A program made the position numbers and the translations under genes. Positions 27,703-36,091 of a stretch of 64,000 bases of DNA are shown piece by piece. The notes under the pieces were generated by a model. The model made no database searches. It had not been told where the DNA came from and saw only the letters and a program-made list of their open reading frames with translations. The DNA lies in contig CAVOTH010000004.1 of the NCBI GenBank assembly GCA_963699085.1, positions 2,046,001-2,110,000 of the forward strand, in the 5' to 3' direction. Numbering within the stretch: position 1 is the first letter of the stretch; each line of letters opens with the position of its first letter. This DNA comes from Bog-756 sp963699085 (GTDB taxonomy: Bacteria > Actinomycetota > Acidimicrobiia > Acidimicrobiales > RAAP-2).

Positions 27703-27768
27703 TCAGAGGTACTTGCATACGTATGGTCAGAGGTACTTGCGTACGTGTCGTCAGAGGTACTTGCGTAC
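27703..27768. repeat. Three tandem 24-bp repeats duplicating the 3' end of atpZ
   Basis: The 18-nt core TCAGAGGTACTTGCRTAC occurs at 27703-27720, 27727-27744 and 27751-27768, exactly 24 nt apart. The third copy is the last five codons plus stop of the upstream minus-strand gene (VRKYL, stop), so its end has been duplicated twice, each copy bringing an in-frame stop. As minus-strand RNA each core gives GUAC-GCAA-GUAC, a short stem with a GNRA tetraloop (GUAU, with a G-U pair, in the copy nearest atpI). Confidence 0.9.
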
Positions 27769-28020
27769 CGTGGCCACGACCATCAGTACGGCCATCACCA
27801 CACCCAGCGCCAACCCGACCAGCAGGCCGAACGGCGCGCAGTGCAGCCAACCGTCGATGAGCACACCTCCGCCCACGAAGATGGCCAGGCTCACTCCCAC
27901 GGAAATTCCGAGGCCCATGAAGGCGGTCGCCCCCGGACTCAGCCCGCGGACCTCGGCGCTGTCGGTTTCCGATCCCGGTGTCGGACCGTCCGAAGCGGTC
28001 GAAGGATCGGTATCGTCCAT
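27751..28020 (-). CDS. AtpZ/AtpI-type small membrane protein
   Basis: 89 aa; hydrophilic first 30 residues, then two helices (about 33-55 and 60-82) with GLGISVGVSLAIFVGGGVLIDGWL and ending VATVRKYL. This matches the small two-helix AtpZ-like proteins that precede ATP synthase genes and are implicated in Fo assembly or Mg2+ handling. The last 18 nt are repeated twice downstream. Confidence 0.75.
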   Translation of the reverse strand: MDDTDPSTASDGPTPGSETDSAEVRGLSPGATAFMGLGISVGVSLAIFVGGGVLIDGWLHCAPFGLLVGLALGVVMAVLMVVATVRKYL

Positions 28021-28251
28021 GGCCGGTCCGCTCCGCGTCAGGGGGTGTGGGGTCGAAATGCGTCACGAGTGGGTTCCGGGTTCACGCAGCGGACGACGAA
28101 AGCGTCGTCCGAGCGGCAGGGGCGAGCGGGCGCAGGACTATGGCGCGACCCATCAGGGCGAACCCCTCACAAGGGGTGGAAGGCCTGCAATTCACGTGGC
28201 GAATCATCGCACCATTCGGTCACCGGCGGCAAAACACAGGAAACATGCTGT

Positions 28252-29517
28252 TCACAGGTCGGAAACGCTGGACACCGGTGCAGGCGTCCGCGCACCCTCT
28301 CCCGGGTCCGTCGTCCCCGGGCCCGGGGTGCCATCTCCCGGTCCGGGACCTTCCGGGCCGGGAACGGCCGTATCTCCGGCCTCGTCGGCTTCCGCCTGGC
28401 GGCGGAGTGACGGGTGGAACAGCGTGTAGAGGATGACCCCGAGGGCCAGCGCTCCGAAGGGGATGAATGCATTGACGCTCGAGACGTACAGCGGGAAGAG
28501 CACCAGGCCCGAGAGCAGGACGGTCCAGGCCCACAGGATCAACACGCTGCGACGATGCCCGTGGCCGAGCCTGAGCAGGCGGTGGTGCAGGTGGTTCTTG
28601 TCCGGGGTGGAGAACCCGGTCCGGTTGGCCGTCCGGCGGATGAAGGCGAAGGCCATGTCGACGATGGGGACCCCGAGGATGAAGAACGGGATGAAGAGGG
28701 GGGCGAAGAAGAAGTACGTCTGGCCGCTGCGCCCCGCCACCCCGCCCACGTTGCCGGCCGACCGACCTCCGATGAGCATGGTCGACGCCGCCATCAACAG
28801 TCCGAGCAGGAGCGCCCCGCCATCCCCCATGAAGATCTTGGCCGGATGGAAGTTGTGGGGAAGGAAGCCCAGGCAGATCCCACACGTCACCACGGCGATG
28901 AGCGGGCCGATGTTGTCGACCGGCAGATTTCCCAGGTGCTGCAGGTGGAGCCCGTAGACGGCGAGGGCGCCCGAGGCGATGGCCACCACCCCGGCGGCCA
29001 GCCCGTCGAGCCCGTCGATCAGGTTGACGGCGTTGGTGATGGCGATGACCCACAGCGCCGTCAGCAGCGGGGTCCACTCGGGCGACAGCTGTACCAGCCC
29101 GGCCAGCGGGACCTTGAACTGATACCAGGTGACGCCCGTGAAATAGAGAATGGTGGCTGCCAGGACCTGGCCGGCCACCTTCGCCGGGGCCGACATGTCC
29201 CGGAAGTCGTCGATGAGGCCGACCACGAAGATGGCGGAGGCGCCCAGGATGAGGCCCAGAGGCTCGGACGACCCCCGGAACAGCGGGGCGAGGGCCGGAA
29301 TCGAGGCGGCGACCGCCCAGGCCACGAGCATCCCCAGGAACATGGCCACGCCCCCTGCCTGCGGTGTCACCCGTTTATGGACCTTGCGGGCGTCGGGCTG
29401 GGCGACGTAGCCGATCTGCAGGGCGATACGCCGGGCCGGAAAGGTCAGGGCCCAGGTGGTGACGGCGGCCACCACCAGCAGCACCGCGTACCAGTTGAGC
29501 GGGACGGATGAACTCAC
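28252..29517 (-). CDS. wecA: Undecaprenyl-phosphate GlcNAc-1-phosphate transferase (WecA/MraY family)
   Basis: Membrane enzyme moving a sugar-1-phosphate from UDP-sugar to a polyprenyl phosphate, starting arabinogalactan/teichoic-type polymers. 421 aa from GTG 29517 (S-S-S-V-P-LNWYAVLL); about eleven helices. Family motifs: LIDDFRDMSAPAKVAGQ (Asp pair), NAVNLIDGLDGLAAG, MGDGGALLLGLLMA, and the cytoplasmic HLHHRLLRLGHGHR. The C-terminal about 45 residues are a Pro/Gly-rich tail unusual for the family. The position ahead of the ATP synthase genes and behind glyA copies the rfe (wecA)-atp order of actinobacteria. Confidence 0.92.
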   Translation of the reverse strand: MSSSVPLNWYAVLLVVAAVTTWALTFPARRIALQIGYVAQPDARKVHKRVTPQAGGVAMFLGMLVAWAVAASIPALAPLFRGSSEPLGLILGASAIFVVGLIDDFRDMSAPAKVAGQVLAATILYFTGVTWYQFKVPLAGLVQLSPEWTPLLTALWVIAITNAVNLIDGLDGLAAGVVAIASGALAVYGLHLQHLGNLPVDNIGPLIAVVTCGICLGFLPHNFHPAKIFMGDGGALLLGLLMAASTMLIGGRSAGNVGGVAGRSGQTYFFFAPLFIPFFILGVPIVDMAFAFIRRTANRTGFSTPDKNHLHHRLLRLGHGHRRSVLILWAWTVLLSGLVLFPLYVSSVNAFIPFGALALGVILYTLFHPSLRRQAEADEAGDTAVPGPEGPGPGDGTPGPGTTDPGEGARTPAPVSSVSDL

Positions 29518-29569
29518 CGGTTCGTCCCGGACGACCGGCGTCGTCCGGTGCCGGGCTGCCGGCCAGGGA

Positions 29570-30874
29570 TCACGCCCCGCCCAGGTCCGGGTATGGCGGG
29601 AACTTGGCACACAGCTCGCGGACCTCGGCCCGGACGGCGGCGATGGCTGTCTCGTCGCCCCGTTGGCGCAGGGTCCGTCCGATGAGTCCACCGATGCGGG
29701 CCATCTCCTCCTCGCCCATGCCAGTGGTCGTCTGTGCGGCCGACCCCAGCCGGAGGCCCGAGGTCACGAATGGCGAGCGCGGATCGTCGGGGATGGTATT
29801 GCGGTTACAGGTGATCCCCGCCCGGTCGAGCACCTCCTGGGCCTCCTTGCCGGTCAGTTCGGCATCGAACGTGCGTAGGTCGCAGAGAACCGTATGGTTT
29901 TCCGTGCCGCCCGAGACCAGGCGGATGCCCTCGGCCGCCACCGCATCGGCCAACGCCTTCGCATTGGCCACCACCTGCGCCGCGTACTGACGGAACTCGG
30001 GACGGGCGGCCTCGGCGAAGGCCACGGCCTTGGCGGCGATGACGTTCTCCAGGGGGCCGCCCTGGAGCCCGGGGAAGACGGCGCTGTCGATCGCCTTGGC
30101 GAACTCGGCCGAGCACAGGATCGCCCCGCCCCGGGGGCCGCGCAACGTCTTGTGGGTGGTGAGCGTGACGACGTCGGCCACCCCCACCGGCGACGGGTGC
30201 ACGCCGCCCGCGATCAGACCCGCCGGATGGGCGGCGTCATATACGAACCGGGCCCCGACCGAGTCGGCGATCTCCCGGAACGGCATCGGGTCGATGATCC
30301 GGGCGTACGCGGTCGACCCGGCCACGATGAGCGCCGGCCGGTGGGTGCGGGCCAGGTCGGCGACCTGGTCGAAGTCGATGATCTCCCCGGGCTTGTCGGG
30401 GTCGTCCGTCGCCGGCGATACGCCGTAGGACACGAAGTTCCAGATCCTCGAGGTGATGCTGGCCGGCGAGCCGTGGGTGAGGTGACCGCCATGGTCGAGC
30501 CGCATGGCCAGGATCGTGTCGCCCGGCTGTAGGAGTGCCTGGTAGACGGCCAGGTTGGCGTTGGCCCCGGCGTGGGGCTGCACGTTGGCGTGCTCGGCGC
30601 CGAAGAGCGCGGTCAGCCTGTCCCTGGCCAGGTCCTCGACTTCGTCGATGACCTGGTTGCCGCCGTAGTACCGGCGGCCGGGGTAGCCCTCGGAGTATTT
30701 GTTGGTCAGAACCGAGCCGGTGGCGGCCAGCACCGCGGTCGAGGTGAAGTTTTCCGACGCGATCAGCTGGACCGTTGTCGACTGGCGCTCGATCTCGGCG
30801 CCGAGCAACGAGAGGACCTCGGGGTCTCCGGTCAGCCACCGGTCGAAGGGCGAAGCATGGGTGGGGCTGCTCAT
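29570..30874 (-). CDS. glyA: Serine hydroxymethyltransferase
   Basis: PLP enzyme interconverting serine and glycine with tetrahydrofolate. 434 aa from ATG 30874. Visible: the N-terminal QLIASENFTS, YPGRRYYGG, and the PLP lysine in VVTLTTHKTLRGPRGG. Start overlaps the stop of rpiB by 4 nt (ATGA), so the two are coupled. Normal family length. Confidence 0.97.
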   Translation of the reverse strand: MSSPTHASPFDRWLTGDPEVLSLLGAEIERQSTTVQLIASENFTSTAVLAATGSVLTNKYSEGYPGRRYYGGNQVIDEVEDLARDRLTALFGAEHANVQPHAGANANLAVYQALLQPGDTILAMRLDHGGHLTHGSPASITSRIWNFVSYGVSPATDDPDKPGEIIDFDQVADLARTHRPALIVAGSTAYARIIDPMPFREIADSVGARFVYDAAHPAGLIAGGVHPSPVGVADVVTLTTHKTLRGPRGGAILCSAEFAKAIDSAVFPGLQGGPLENVIAAKAVAFAEAARPEFRQYAAQVVANAKALADAVAAEGIRLVSGGTENHTVLCDLRTFDAELTGKEAQEVLDRAGITCNRNTIPDDPRSPFVTSGLRLGSAAQTTTGMGEEEMARIGGLIGRTLRQRGDETAIAAVRAEVRELCAKFPPYPDLGGA

Positions 30875-31413
30875 GGGGTCGGCTGCCGCCTTTCCGTCTG
30901 GGGGAGTGTCATCTGTCCGGTTCCCGGGGTACCCGTGTGATCGGTCGCCGTCAGTGGATCGAGTGGGCCGACGCCGGTGTCGTAGACGGCGATCTGATCG
31001 ATGCGCCGCTGGTGACGCCCTCCGCTGAACACGGTGGAGAAGAAGGTATCCACGGCGTCGACCGCCTCGGCCGGGCCGGTCGTCCGCTGGCCCAGGCACA
31101 GCACATTGGCGTCGTTGTGACTGCGGGCCAGCATGGCGGTGGTTGAATCGTGGACCACGGCGGCACGGACGCCCCGGACTTTGTTGGCGGCGATTCCGAT
31201 GCCGATGCCGGTTCCGCACACGCACAGGCCCCGCTCGGCCCGCCCCGACGCCACCGACTCGCCCACGGCCTGTCCGTACAGGGGATAGTCGACCGAGACA
31301 TCGGCCGTCGAGGTCCCGTGGTCGATCACCTCGTGGCCGGCCGCGGTCAGGTGGTCGGCGAGGAGCGACTTGAGGGCGAAGCCCGCGTGATCCGAGCCCA
31401 CGGCGATACGCAT
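30871..31413 (-). CDS. rpiB: Ribose-5-phosphate isomerase B (RpiB/LacA family)
   Basis: Aldose-ketose isomerase of the pentose phosphate pathway. 180 aa from ATG 31413: MRIAVGSDHAGFALK, the catalytic Cys in GLCVCGTGIGIGIAANK, and HNDANVLCLG. The last 30 residues (LTATDHTGTPGTGQM...) extend beyond the usual C-terminus. First gene of the rpiB-glyA-wecA-atp run. Confidence 0.93.
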   Translation of the reverse strand: MRIAVGSDHAGFALKSLLADHLTAAGHEVIDHGTSTADVSVDYPLYGQAVGESVASGRAERGLCVCGTGIGIGIAANKVRGVRAAVVHDSTTAMLARSHNDANVLCLGQRTTGPAEAVDAVDTFFSTVFSGGRHQRRIDQIAVYDTGVGPLDPLTATDHTGTPGTGQMTLPQTERRQPTP

Positions 31414-31482
31414 AGTGCGAGTGTACCGAGTGCGCCGGGACCGAATCGGCCCACTCCGGGCCGCCGTTAGGCTGTTGGGCCA

Positions 31483-33081
31483 ATGACCATCGATCCCTCC
31501 ACACCGGTGGTCGTGGGGGTCGGCCAGGTGACCAATCGTCCCCACACCGAGGGGCGCGGATCCCTGGCCGACCGACCCGAGCCGCTCGGACTCATGCTCG
31601 ACGCCGTCACTGCGGCGGTCGAGGACTGCGACGGCGCCCCGCCCGGCGGAGCGGCGCCGATCGGCCGATCCCTGCTAGCCCGGGTCGCCTCGCTGCGGGT
31701 CGCCAATCCGCTGAGCTGGCACTACGTGGACCCGGGTGCCCTCCTGGCCGAGGAGCTGGGGATCGAGCCTGCCCAGATCCTGGTGAGCACCACCGGGGGC
31801 AACAACCCGCAGTCGCTGGTCAACGACACCGCACTGGCCATCGGCCGCGGCGACTTCGACATCGCCGTGGTGGCCGGAGCCGACTGCCACTACACCCAGG
31901 CGGCGGCCCGGCGGCATTCCGACCGACCACTGCTGCCGTGGACCGTCCAGGCCGCCGACACTCCCCCGCCCACATGGTTCGGCAGCGACCGGCGTGGCAC
32001 CACCCGGGCCGAGGAGGAGCGGGGGCTCGACCTCCCCATCCACGTCTTCCCCCTGTTCGAGAGCGCCCTGCGGGCCCACGCCGGTCGCACCCTCCCCGAG
32101 CACCTGGCCCACATCGGCGGGATCTGGTCGCAGTTCTCCGAGGTGGCGGCCGGCAATCCGCATGCGTGGCTGCGCGACCCGATGACCGCCGAGGACCTCA
32201 CCACGGTCACCGAGTCGAACCGGATGATCGCCTACCCCTATACCAAGCTCCTCACCGCCAATCTCCAGGTCGATCAAGGCGCGGCGGTCATCCTGTGCTC
32301 GGCGGCGGTGGCCATGGCTGCCGGCGTGCCCCGCGACCGCTGGGTCTTCCCGCTGGCAGGAGCCGATGCCGAGGACCACTGGTTCCTCTCCCATCGGGCC
32401 GACTTCCACTCATCCCCCGCCATCAGACTGGCCGGGGCGTCCGCCCTGTCGCTGGCCGGATCGACGATCGAGGACGTCGACCACATCGACCTCTACTCGT
32501 GCTTTCCCTCGGCGGTGGAGATCGCCGCCGACGAACTGGGACTCCCGATAGGCGACCCCGGCCGTCCGCTGACCGTCACCGGGGGCATGACCTTCGCCGG
32601 CGGGCCGGGAAACAACTACGGCACCCACTCACTGGCCACCATGGTCGGCGTTCTGCGCGAGCAACCCGGCACGACCGGACTCACCACCGGACTCGGGTGG
32701 TACGTGTCCAAGCACAGCATCGGCCTGTACGGGACCGAGCCCAATGAAACCGGTGACGTCGATCCCGGGCTGCTTCCCGACGGCACGGTGGTGGAGAAGG
32801 CTGCCGGATTCGCCTGGGCCGACCCGCAGGTGGCGGTGGGGTCGCTGCCCCAGTGCACGCCGGACGCCGACGCCCACGGCGAGGTCACGGTCGAGACGTA
32901 CTCGGTCGAGTTCGCCCGGACCGGATCGCCCGAGCGGGCAGTTGTGGCCTGCCGCACTCTGGAAGGCCGCCGGGTATGGGCCCACGTTTCGGACCCCGAT
33001 CAGTTGGCCGTGCTGGTGACCGAAGAGGGCTGTGGCCGTCTGGGAACCCTCCGGGCCGACGGCGAGGTCGACCTCCGCTGA
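31483..33081 (+). CDS. Thiolase-fold protein lacking the nucleophilic cysteine
   Basis: 532 aa. The N-terminus PVVVGVGQVTNRP and the central VDHIDLYSCFPSAVEIAADELG are typical of the SCP2-like/actinobacterial 'acetyl-CoA acetyltransferase' group (as in mycobacteria), including a C-terminal OB-like domain (about 420-532). The N-terminal catalytic position, normally Cys in a C-xSG context, reads VSTTGGNNPQ (about 101-110), and the usual GHPxG is replaced by GNNYGTHS. It is therefore unlikely to be a classic thiolase; a CoA-thioester-binding or non-decarboxylating role is possible. Divergent from rpiB. Confidence 0.8.
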   Translation: MTIDPSTPVVVGVGQVTNRPHTEGRGSLADRPEPLGLMLDAVTAAVEDCDGAPPGGAAPIGRSLLARVASLRVANPLSWHYVDPGALLAEELGIEPAQILVSTTGGNNPQSLVNDTALAIGRGDFDIAVVAGADCHYTQAAARRHSDRPLLPWTVQAADTPPPTWFGSDRRGTTRAEEERGLDLPIHVFPLFESALRAHAGRTLPEHLAHIGGIWSQFSEVAAGNPHAWLRDPMTAEDLTTVTESNRMIAYPYTKLLTANLQVDQGAAVILCSAAVAMAAGVPRDRWVFPLAGADAEDHWFLSHRADFHSSPAIRLAGASALSLAGSTIEDVDHIDLYSCFPSAVEIAADELGLPIGDPGRPLTVTGGMTFAGGPGNNYGTHSLATMVGVLREQPGTTGLTTGLGWYVSKHSIGLYGTEPNETGDVDPGLLPDGTVVEKAAGFAWADPQVAVGSLPQCTPDADAHGEVTVETYSVEFARTGSPERAVVACRTLEGRRVWAHVSDPDQLAVLVTEEGCGRLGTLRADGEVDLR

Positions 33082-33106
33082 TCGTCCCGTCCGCTGGCCA
33101 CCCCGG

Positions 33107-34213
33107 TCAGGTAGGTGCGGGCGATGTCGTCTGCGGCGACGACCCGTGGTGGCGGTAGCGGTACCGGAAGGCTCCATAGGCGATGGGCCCGGCCAGCATG
33201 GGGAGCCAGTACGACGCCAGCCGGTAGGCCAAGGTGGCCAGCACCGCTTGGGCACCGTCCAATCCGGCCAGGGCCAGGAACCCGGCGAGGCTGGCCTCGA
33301 CGATGCCGATGCCACCGGGTGTGATGGGAACCAGGCCGATGACCCCGGCCACGGCATAGGCCAGCAGGATCAACGACGGGCGCGGATGCGCGCCCACGGC
33401 CCGGACGCAGAACAACAGGCACAGGTAGTCGAAGAGCAACCGGCCGACCGATAACACGGTGGCCTGCCACCACTTCTGGCCGAGCACGGTGCGGATGACG
33501 TTGCGCTGCTCGATCAGACGCTCGGGCAGTCCGACCAGCGGGGGTCGCTTCTTCAGTACACGGTTGCGGATGGTCTGGGCGACATGGCCCGACCAGACCA
33601 GAGGGCCGTCCGTGGTGATCACCAGGGCGCCGAACGCGGTGAAGACGATGAAGGCCACTACCCCGACCCACGCCGCGTCGGTCAGGCCCGATGACACCGG
33701 CGCGCCGAACAACACGACGGGAAGTACGAATACGGGCAGGGCCAGCAGCCCGCCGATACCCAGGAACGAGAATGCGGTCAGACCGGCCACCGACTCGGTC
33801 GGATCCATTCCGGCCGTGCCGAGCATCCGGAATTGGACGGCCGCTCCCGCCGCCGCTCCGCCGGGCACGGTCAACGAGATGGCGTTCCCGGCCAGTTGGG
33901 CGGTGATGACGGCGAACCAGGCCTTGGTGCGCAGGGCGATGCGCTGGAGGGAGAAGGTACATACGAAGTGGGCCCCCTCGGCCAGGATGGCCGGTATGAA
34001 CCACAGGAAGTTGAGCGTGGCCAGACGGGGCCAGGAGTGGAAGACGGCCAGGATGCTGGGGGCGACCAAGTAGAGGACGATGCCGGTGAATGCGATGGTG
34101 ACCGATCGCTTGATCAGTGTCTTCCACCGGATCGGTGCCTGCTTCTGTTCCTCGAACTGGACCTCGAACGAGCGCGATCCGGCGTCGTCGGGCGGACTCG
34201 GCACCCCGGTCAC
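33107..34213 (-). CDS. YbhN/LPG-synthase-type membrane protein (UPF0104)
   Basis: 368 aa from GTG 34213. About eight helices; motifs AGNAISLTVPGGAAAGAAVQFRMLG and GLVPITPGGIGIVEASL are characteristic of the lysylphosphatidylglycerol synthetase transmembrane (AglD/YbhN) domain. The catalytic soluble domain of MprF is absent, so it is the transporter/flippase-like half only. Same strand as the serine hydrolase, with 49 bp between them. Confidence 0.85.
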   Translation of the reverse strand: MTGVPSPPDDAGSRSFEVQFEEQKQAPIRWKTLIKRSVTIAFTGIVLYLVAPSILAVFHSWPRLATLNFLWFIPAILAEGAHFVCTFSLQRIALRTKAWFAVITAQLAGNAISLTVPGGAAAGAAVQFRMLGTAGMDPTESVAGLTAFSFLGIGGLLALPVFVLPVVLFGAPVSSGLTDAAWVGVVAFIVFTAFGALVITTDGPLVWSGHVAQTIRNRVLKKRPPLVGLPERLIEQRNVIRTVLGQKWWQATVLSVGRLLFDYLCLLFCVRAVGAHPRPSLILLAYAVAGVIGLVPITPGGIGIVEASLAGFLALAGLDGAQAVLATLAYRLASYWLPMLAGPIAYGAFRYRYRHHGSSPQTTSPAPT

Positions 34214-34262
34214 ATCGTCACCTGCACCCACTGCGGACGGCCACTGATGATTCCGGCGACCT

Positions 34263-35393
34263 TCAGCCGCCGGCCAGTCCGGCCACCGCCGCGGCGACGA
34301 TGCCGAACCCCCGCAGGTCGCCCATGATGGCATCGCCCATGCGGTTCATGGCGTAACAGATGGTCAGTTCGGCGTCCTGGTCCATCACGATGAGCGAGCC
34401 CCCGTACCCGCCCCAATAACAGGCCCTCGGGCCGATCGGCATCAGACTCGAGCTGAGTCCGTACCCCATGCCGAACCGGAGGTCGTAGCCGAGGATGAGG
34501 TCCATGCCGCTGATCTGTTCGTCGAAGACCCGGTCGCAGCCCTGCTCGGACAGCAGCCGTATGCCCCTCGCCTCGCCCCGTCCGGCGATGATCGACTGCA
34601 CCATGGCCACCGACCGGGCGTTGCCATGCCCGTTGGCCGCCGGGATCTCGGCCGCCCGCCACCAACGGTGGCTCGGGTAGGTGGCGTCCAGCGGCGGGTT
34701 GGTGGCGGCCCTGATGAGAATCTCGGTGGGCTTGAGCTGTTCCAGGTCCATGGGTGGTGGCGGAATCACGATCGAGACCCGTGACTCCTCCGACTCGGGA
34801 AGCCCGATGAAGAAGTCGGCGCCCAACGGGCCTGCGACCTCGGAGGCGAACCACTTCCCGACCGACACGCCGGTGATCCGGCGGATCACTTCCCCGACCA
34901 GGTAGCCCTGGGTGACCAGGTGGTAGCCCGACGCCGTGCCCGGTTCCCACCATGGCGTCTGGGCCGCCAGCAGGCTCGTGCAGCGCTCCCAGTCGGCCAG
35001 GTCCTCCGGCTGCATCGGCTCGTCCCACCCGGGCAGCCCGGCGGTGTGGGCCATGAGATGACGGACCTGAACGGCCTCCTTGCCCCCGGCGGCGAATTCG
35101 GGCCAGTACCGGGACACCGGTGCGTAGAAGTCGAGCTCGCCGCGGTCGGCCAGCATCAGCGCGCCCAGGAAGGTCATGGTCTTGGTCATCGACCACACAT
35201 TGACGAGGGTGTCCTCGACCCATGGAGCGGAGCCCGCCTCGTCGACCGTCCCGCCCCAGATGTCGACCACCGGGACGCCGCCGACCAACACGGCCACCGA
35301 TGCGCCGGTGTCGGTGCCGGCGTCGAGGCTGGCAGCCAGCGTCGTCGCCACCTGCTCGTACTGCGGGTCCCAGGTGCCCCGGATGTCGGCCAT
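34263..35393 (-). CDS. Beta-lactamase-fold serine hydrolase (EstB-like)
   Basis: 376 aa from ATG 35393. Class C-like active-site S68-M-T-K71 in VNVWSMTKTMTFLGALML, a tyrosine motif (GYHLVTQGYLVGEVI) and LMAHTAGLPGW. No signal peptide, so cytoplasmic; this favours an esterase or peptidase over a beta-lactamase. The third motif near YGGYGGSLIVMD is the expected KTG-like strand (GGS). Substrate unknown. Confidence 0.88.
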   Translation of the reverse strand: MADIRGTWDPQYEQVATTLAASLDAGTDTGASVAVLVGGVPVVDIWGGTVDEAGSAPWVEDTLVNVWSMTKTMTFLGALMLADRGELDFYAPVSRYWPEFAAGGKEAVQVRHLMAHTAGLPGWDEPMQPEDLADWERCTSLLAAQTPWWEPGTASGYHLVTQGYLVGEVIRRITGVSVGKWFASEVAGPLGADFFIGLPESEESRVSIVIPPPPMDLEQLKPTEILIRAATNPPLDATYPSHRWWRAAEIPAANGHGNARSVAMVQSIIAGRGEARGIRLLSEQGCDRVFDEQISGMDLILGYDLRFGMGYGLSSSLMPIGPRACYWGGYGGSLIVMDQDAELTICYAMNRMGDAIMGDLRGFGIVAAAVAGLAGG

Positions 35394-35600
35394 CAACGTC
35401 TCCCTCGGTCATGGTGCGATCGGGTCTACCCGGTTGGGAGCGACGGATCGCCACCCTGTGCTGATGACCCCGGGACCCCCTTCGGGGTTCCCAGGTCCTG
35501 ATCTTTCCACGGGAGACCGCCGCACAGCCGAATCGCGGGCCGCCACCGACCCCCCGCCTGCGTCGGGACAGCGTCTTCGGACCCGTTACCCTGGTACCCC

Positions 35601-36086
35601 GTGAGTGATCCCACCGACACCCAGCTGACCCGAGATACCTACGACCGGCTCCAGGCCGAACTCGAGGATCTGACCACCCGCGGCCGGGTGGAGATCGCCG
35701 CGCTCATCGAGACGGCACGAGCCCTCGGTGACCTGAAGGAGAACGGCGACTACCACGCGGCCAAGGACTCGCAGGGGAAGATGGAGTCCCGGATCCGCCA
35801 GCTGGAGCGGATGCTGAAGAACGCCACCATCGTCGACGGTGCCGGCACCGGCGACGGCACGGTCGCTCCCGGCTCCGTCGTCACCCTCCGGTACGAGGGC
35901 GACGACGAGGGTGACACGTCCGACTATTTCGTCGGCTCGATCGAGGAGCGCCAGGGAGACCTGACCGTGGTGTCCCCGGGGTCCCCGCTCGGCCAGGCCG
36001 TACTCGGCCACGCCGTGGGTGACACCGTCGAGTACGCCGCCCCCGGAGGAAGCCTCCGGGTCGAGATCGTGAAGATCGGAGCCTGA
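35601..36086 (+). CDS. greA: Transcription elongation factor GreA
   Basis: 161 aa, GTG start. The N-terminal coiled coil carries the tip DLKENGDYHAAK (acidic residues that enter the RNA polymerase secondary channel and trigger cleavage of backtracked RNA). The C-terminal FKBP-like domain ends SPLGQAVLGHAVGDTVEYAAPGG. It is 5 bp before leuC, apparently in one operon with leuCD, an arrangement with no obvious functional logic. Confidence 0.95.
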   Translation: MSDPTDTQLTRDTYDRLQAELEDLTTRGRVEIAALIETARALGDLKENGDYHAAKDSQGKMESRIRQLERMLKNATIVDGAGTGDGTVAPGSVVTLRYEGDDEGDTSDYFVGSIEERQGDLTVVSPGSPLGQAVLGHAVGDTVEYAAPGGSLRVEIVKIGA

Positions 36087-36091
36087 GGAAC

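Noticed and set aside
35467..35492. Hairpin GGGACCCC..GGGGTTCCC as a terminator
   Set aside because: It lies between divergent genes (serine hydrolase and greA) where no transcript should end, and the stem has a bulge.
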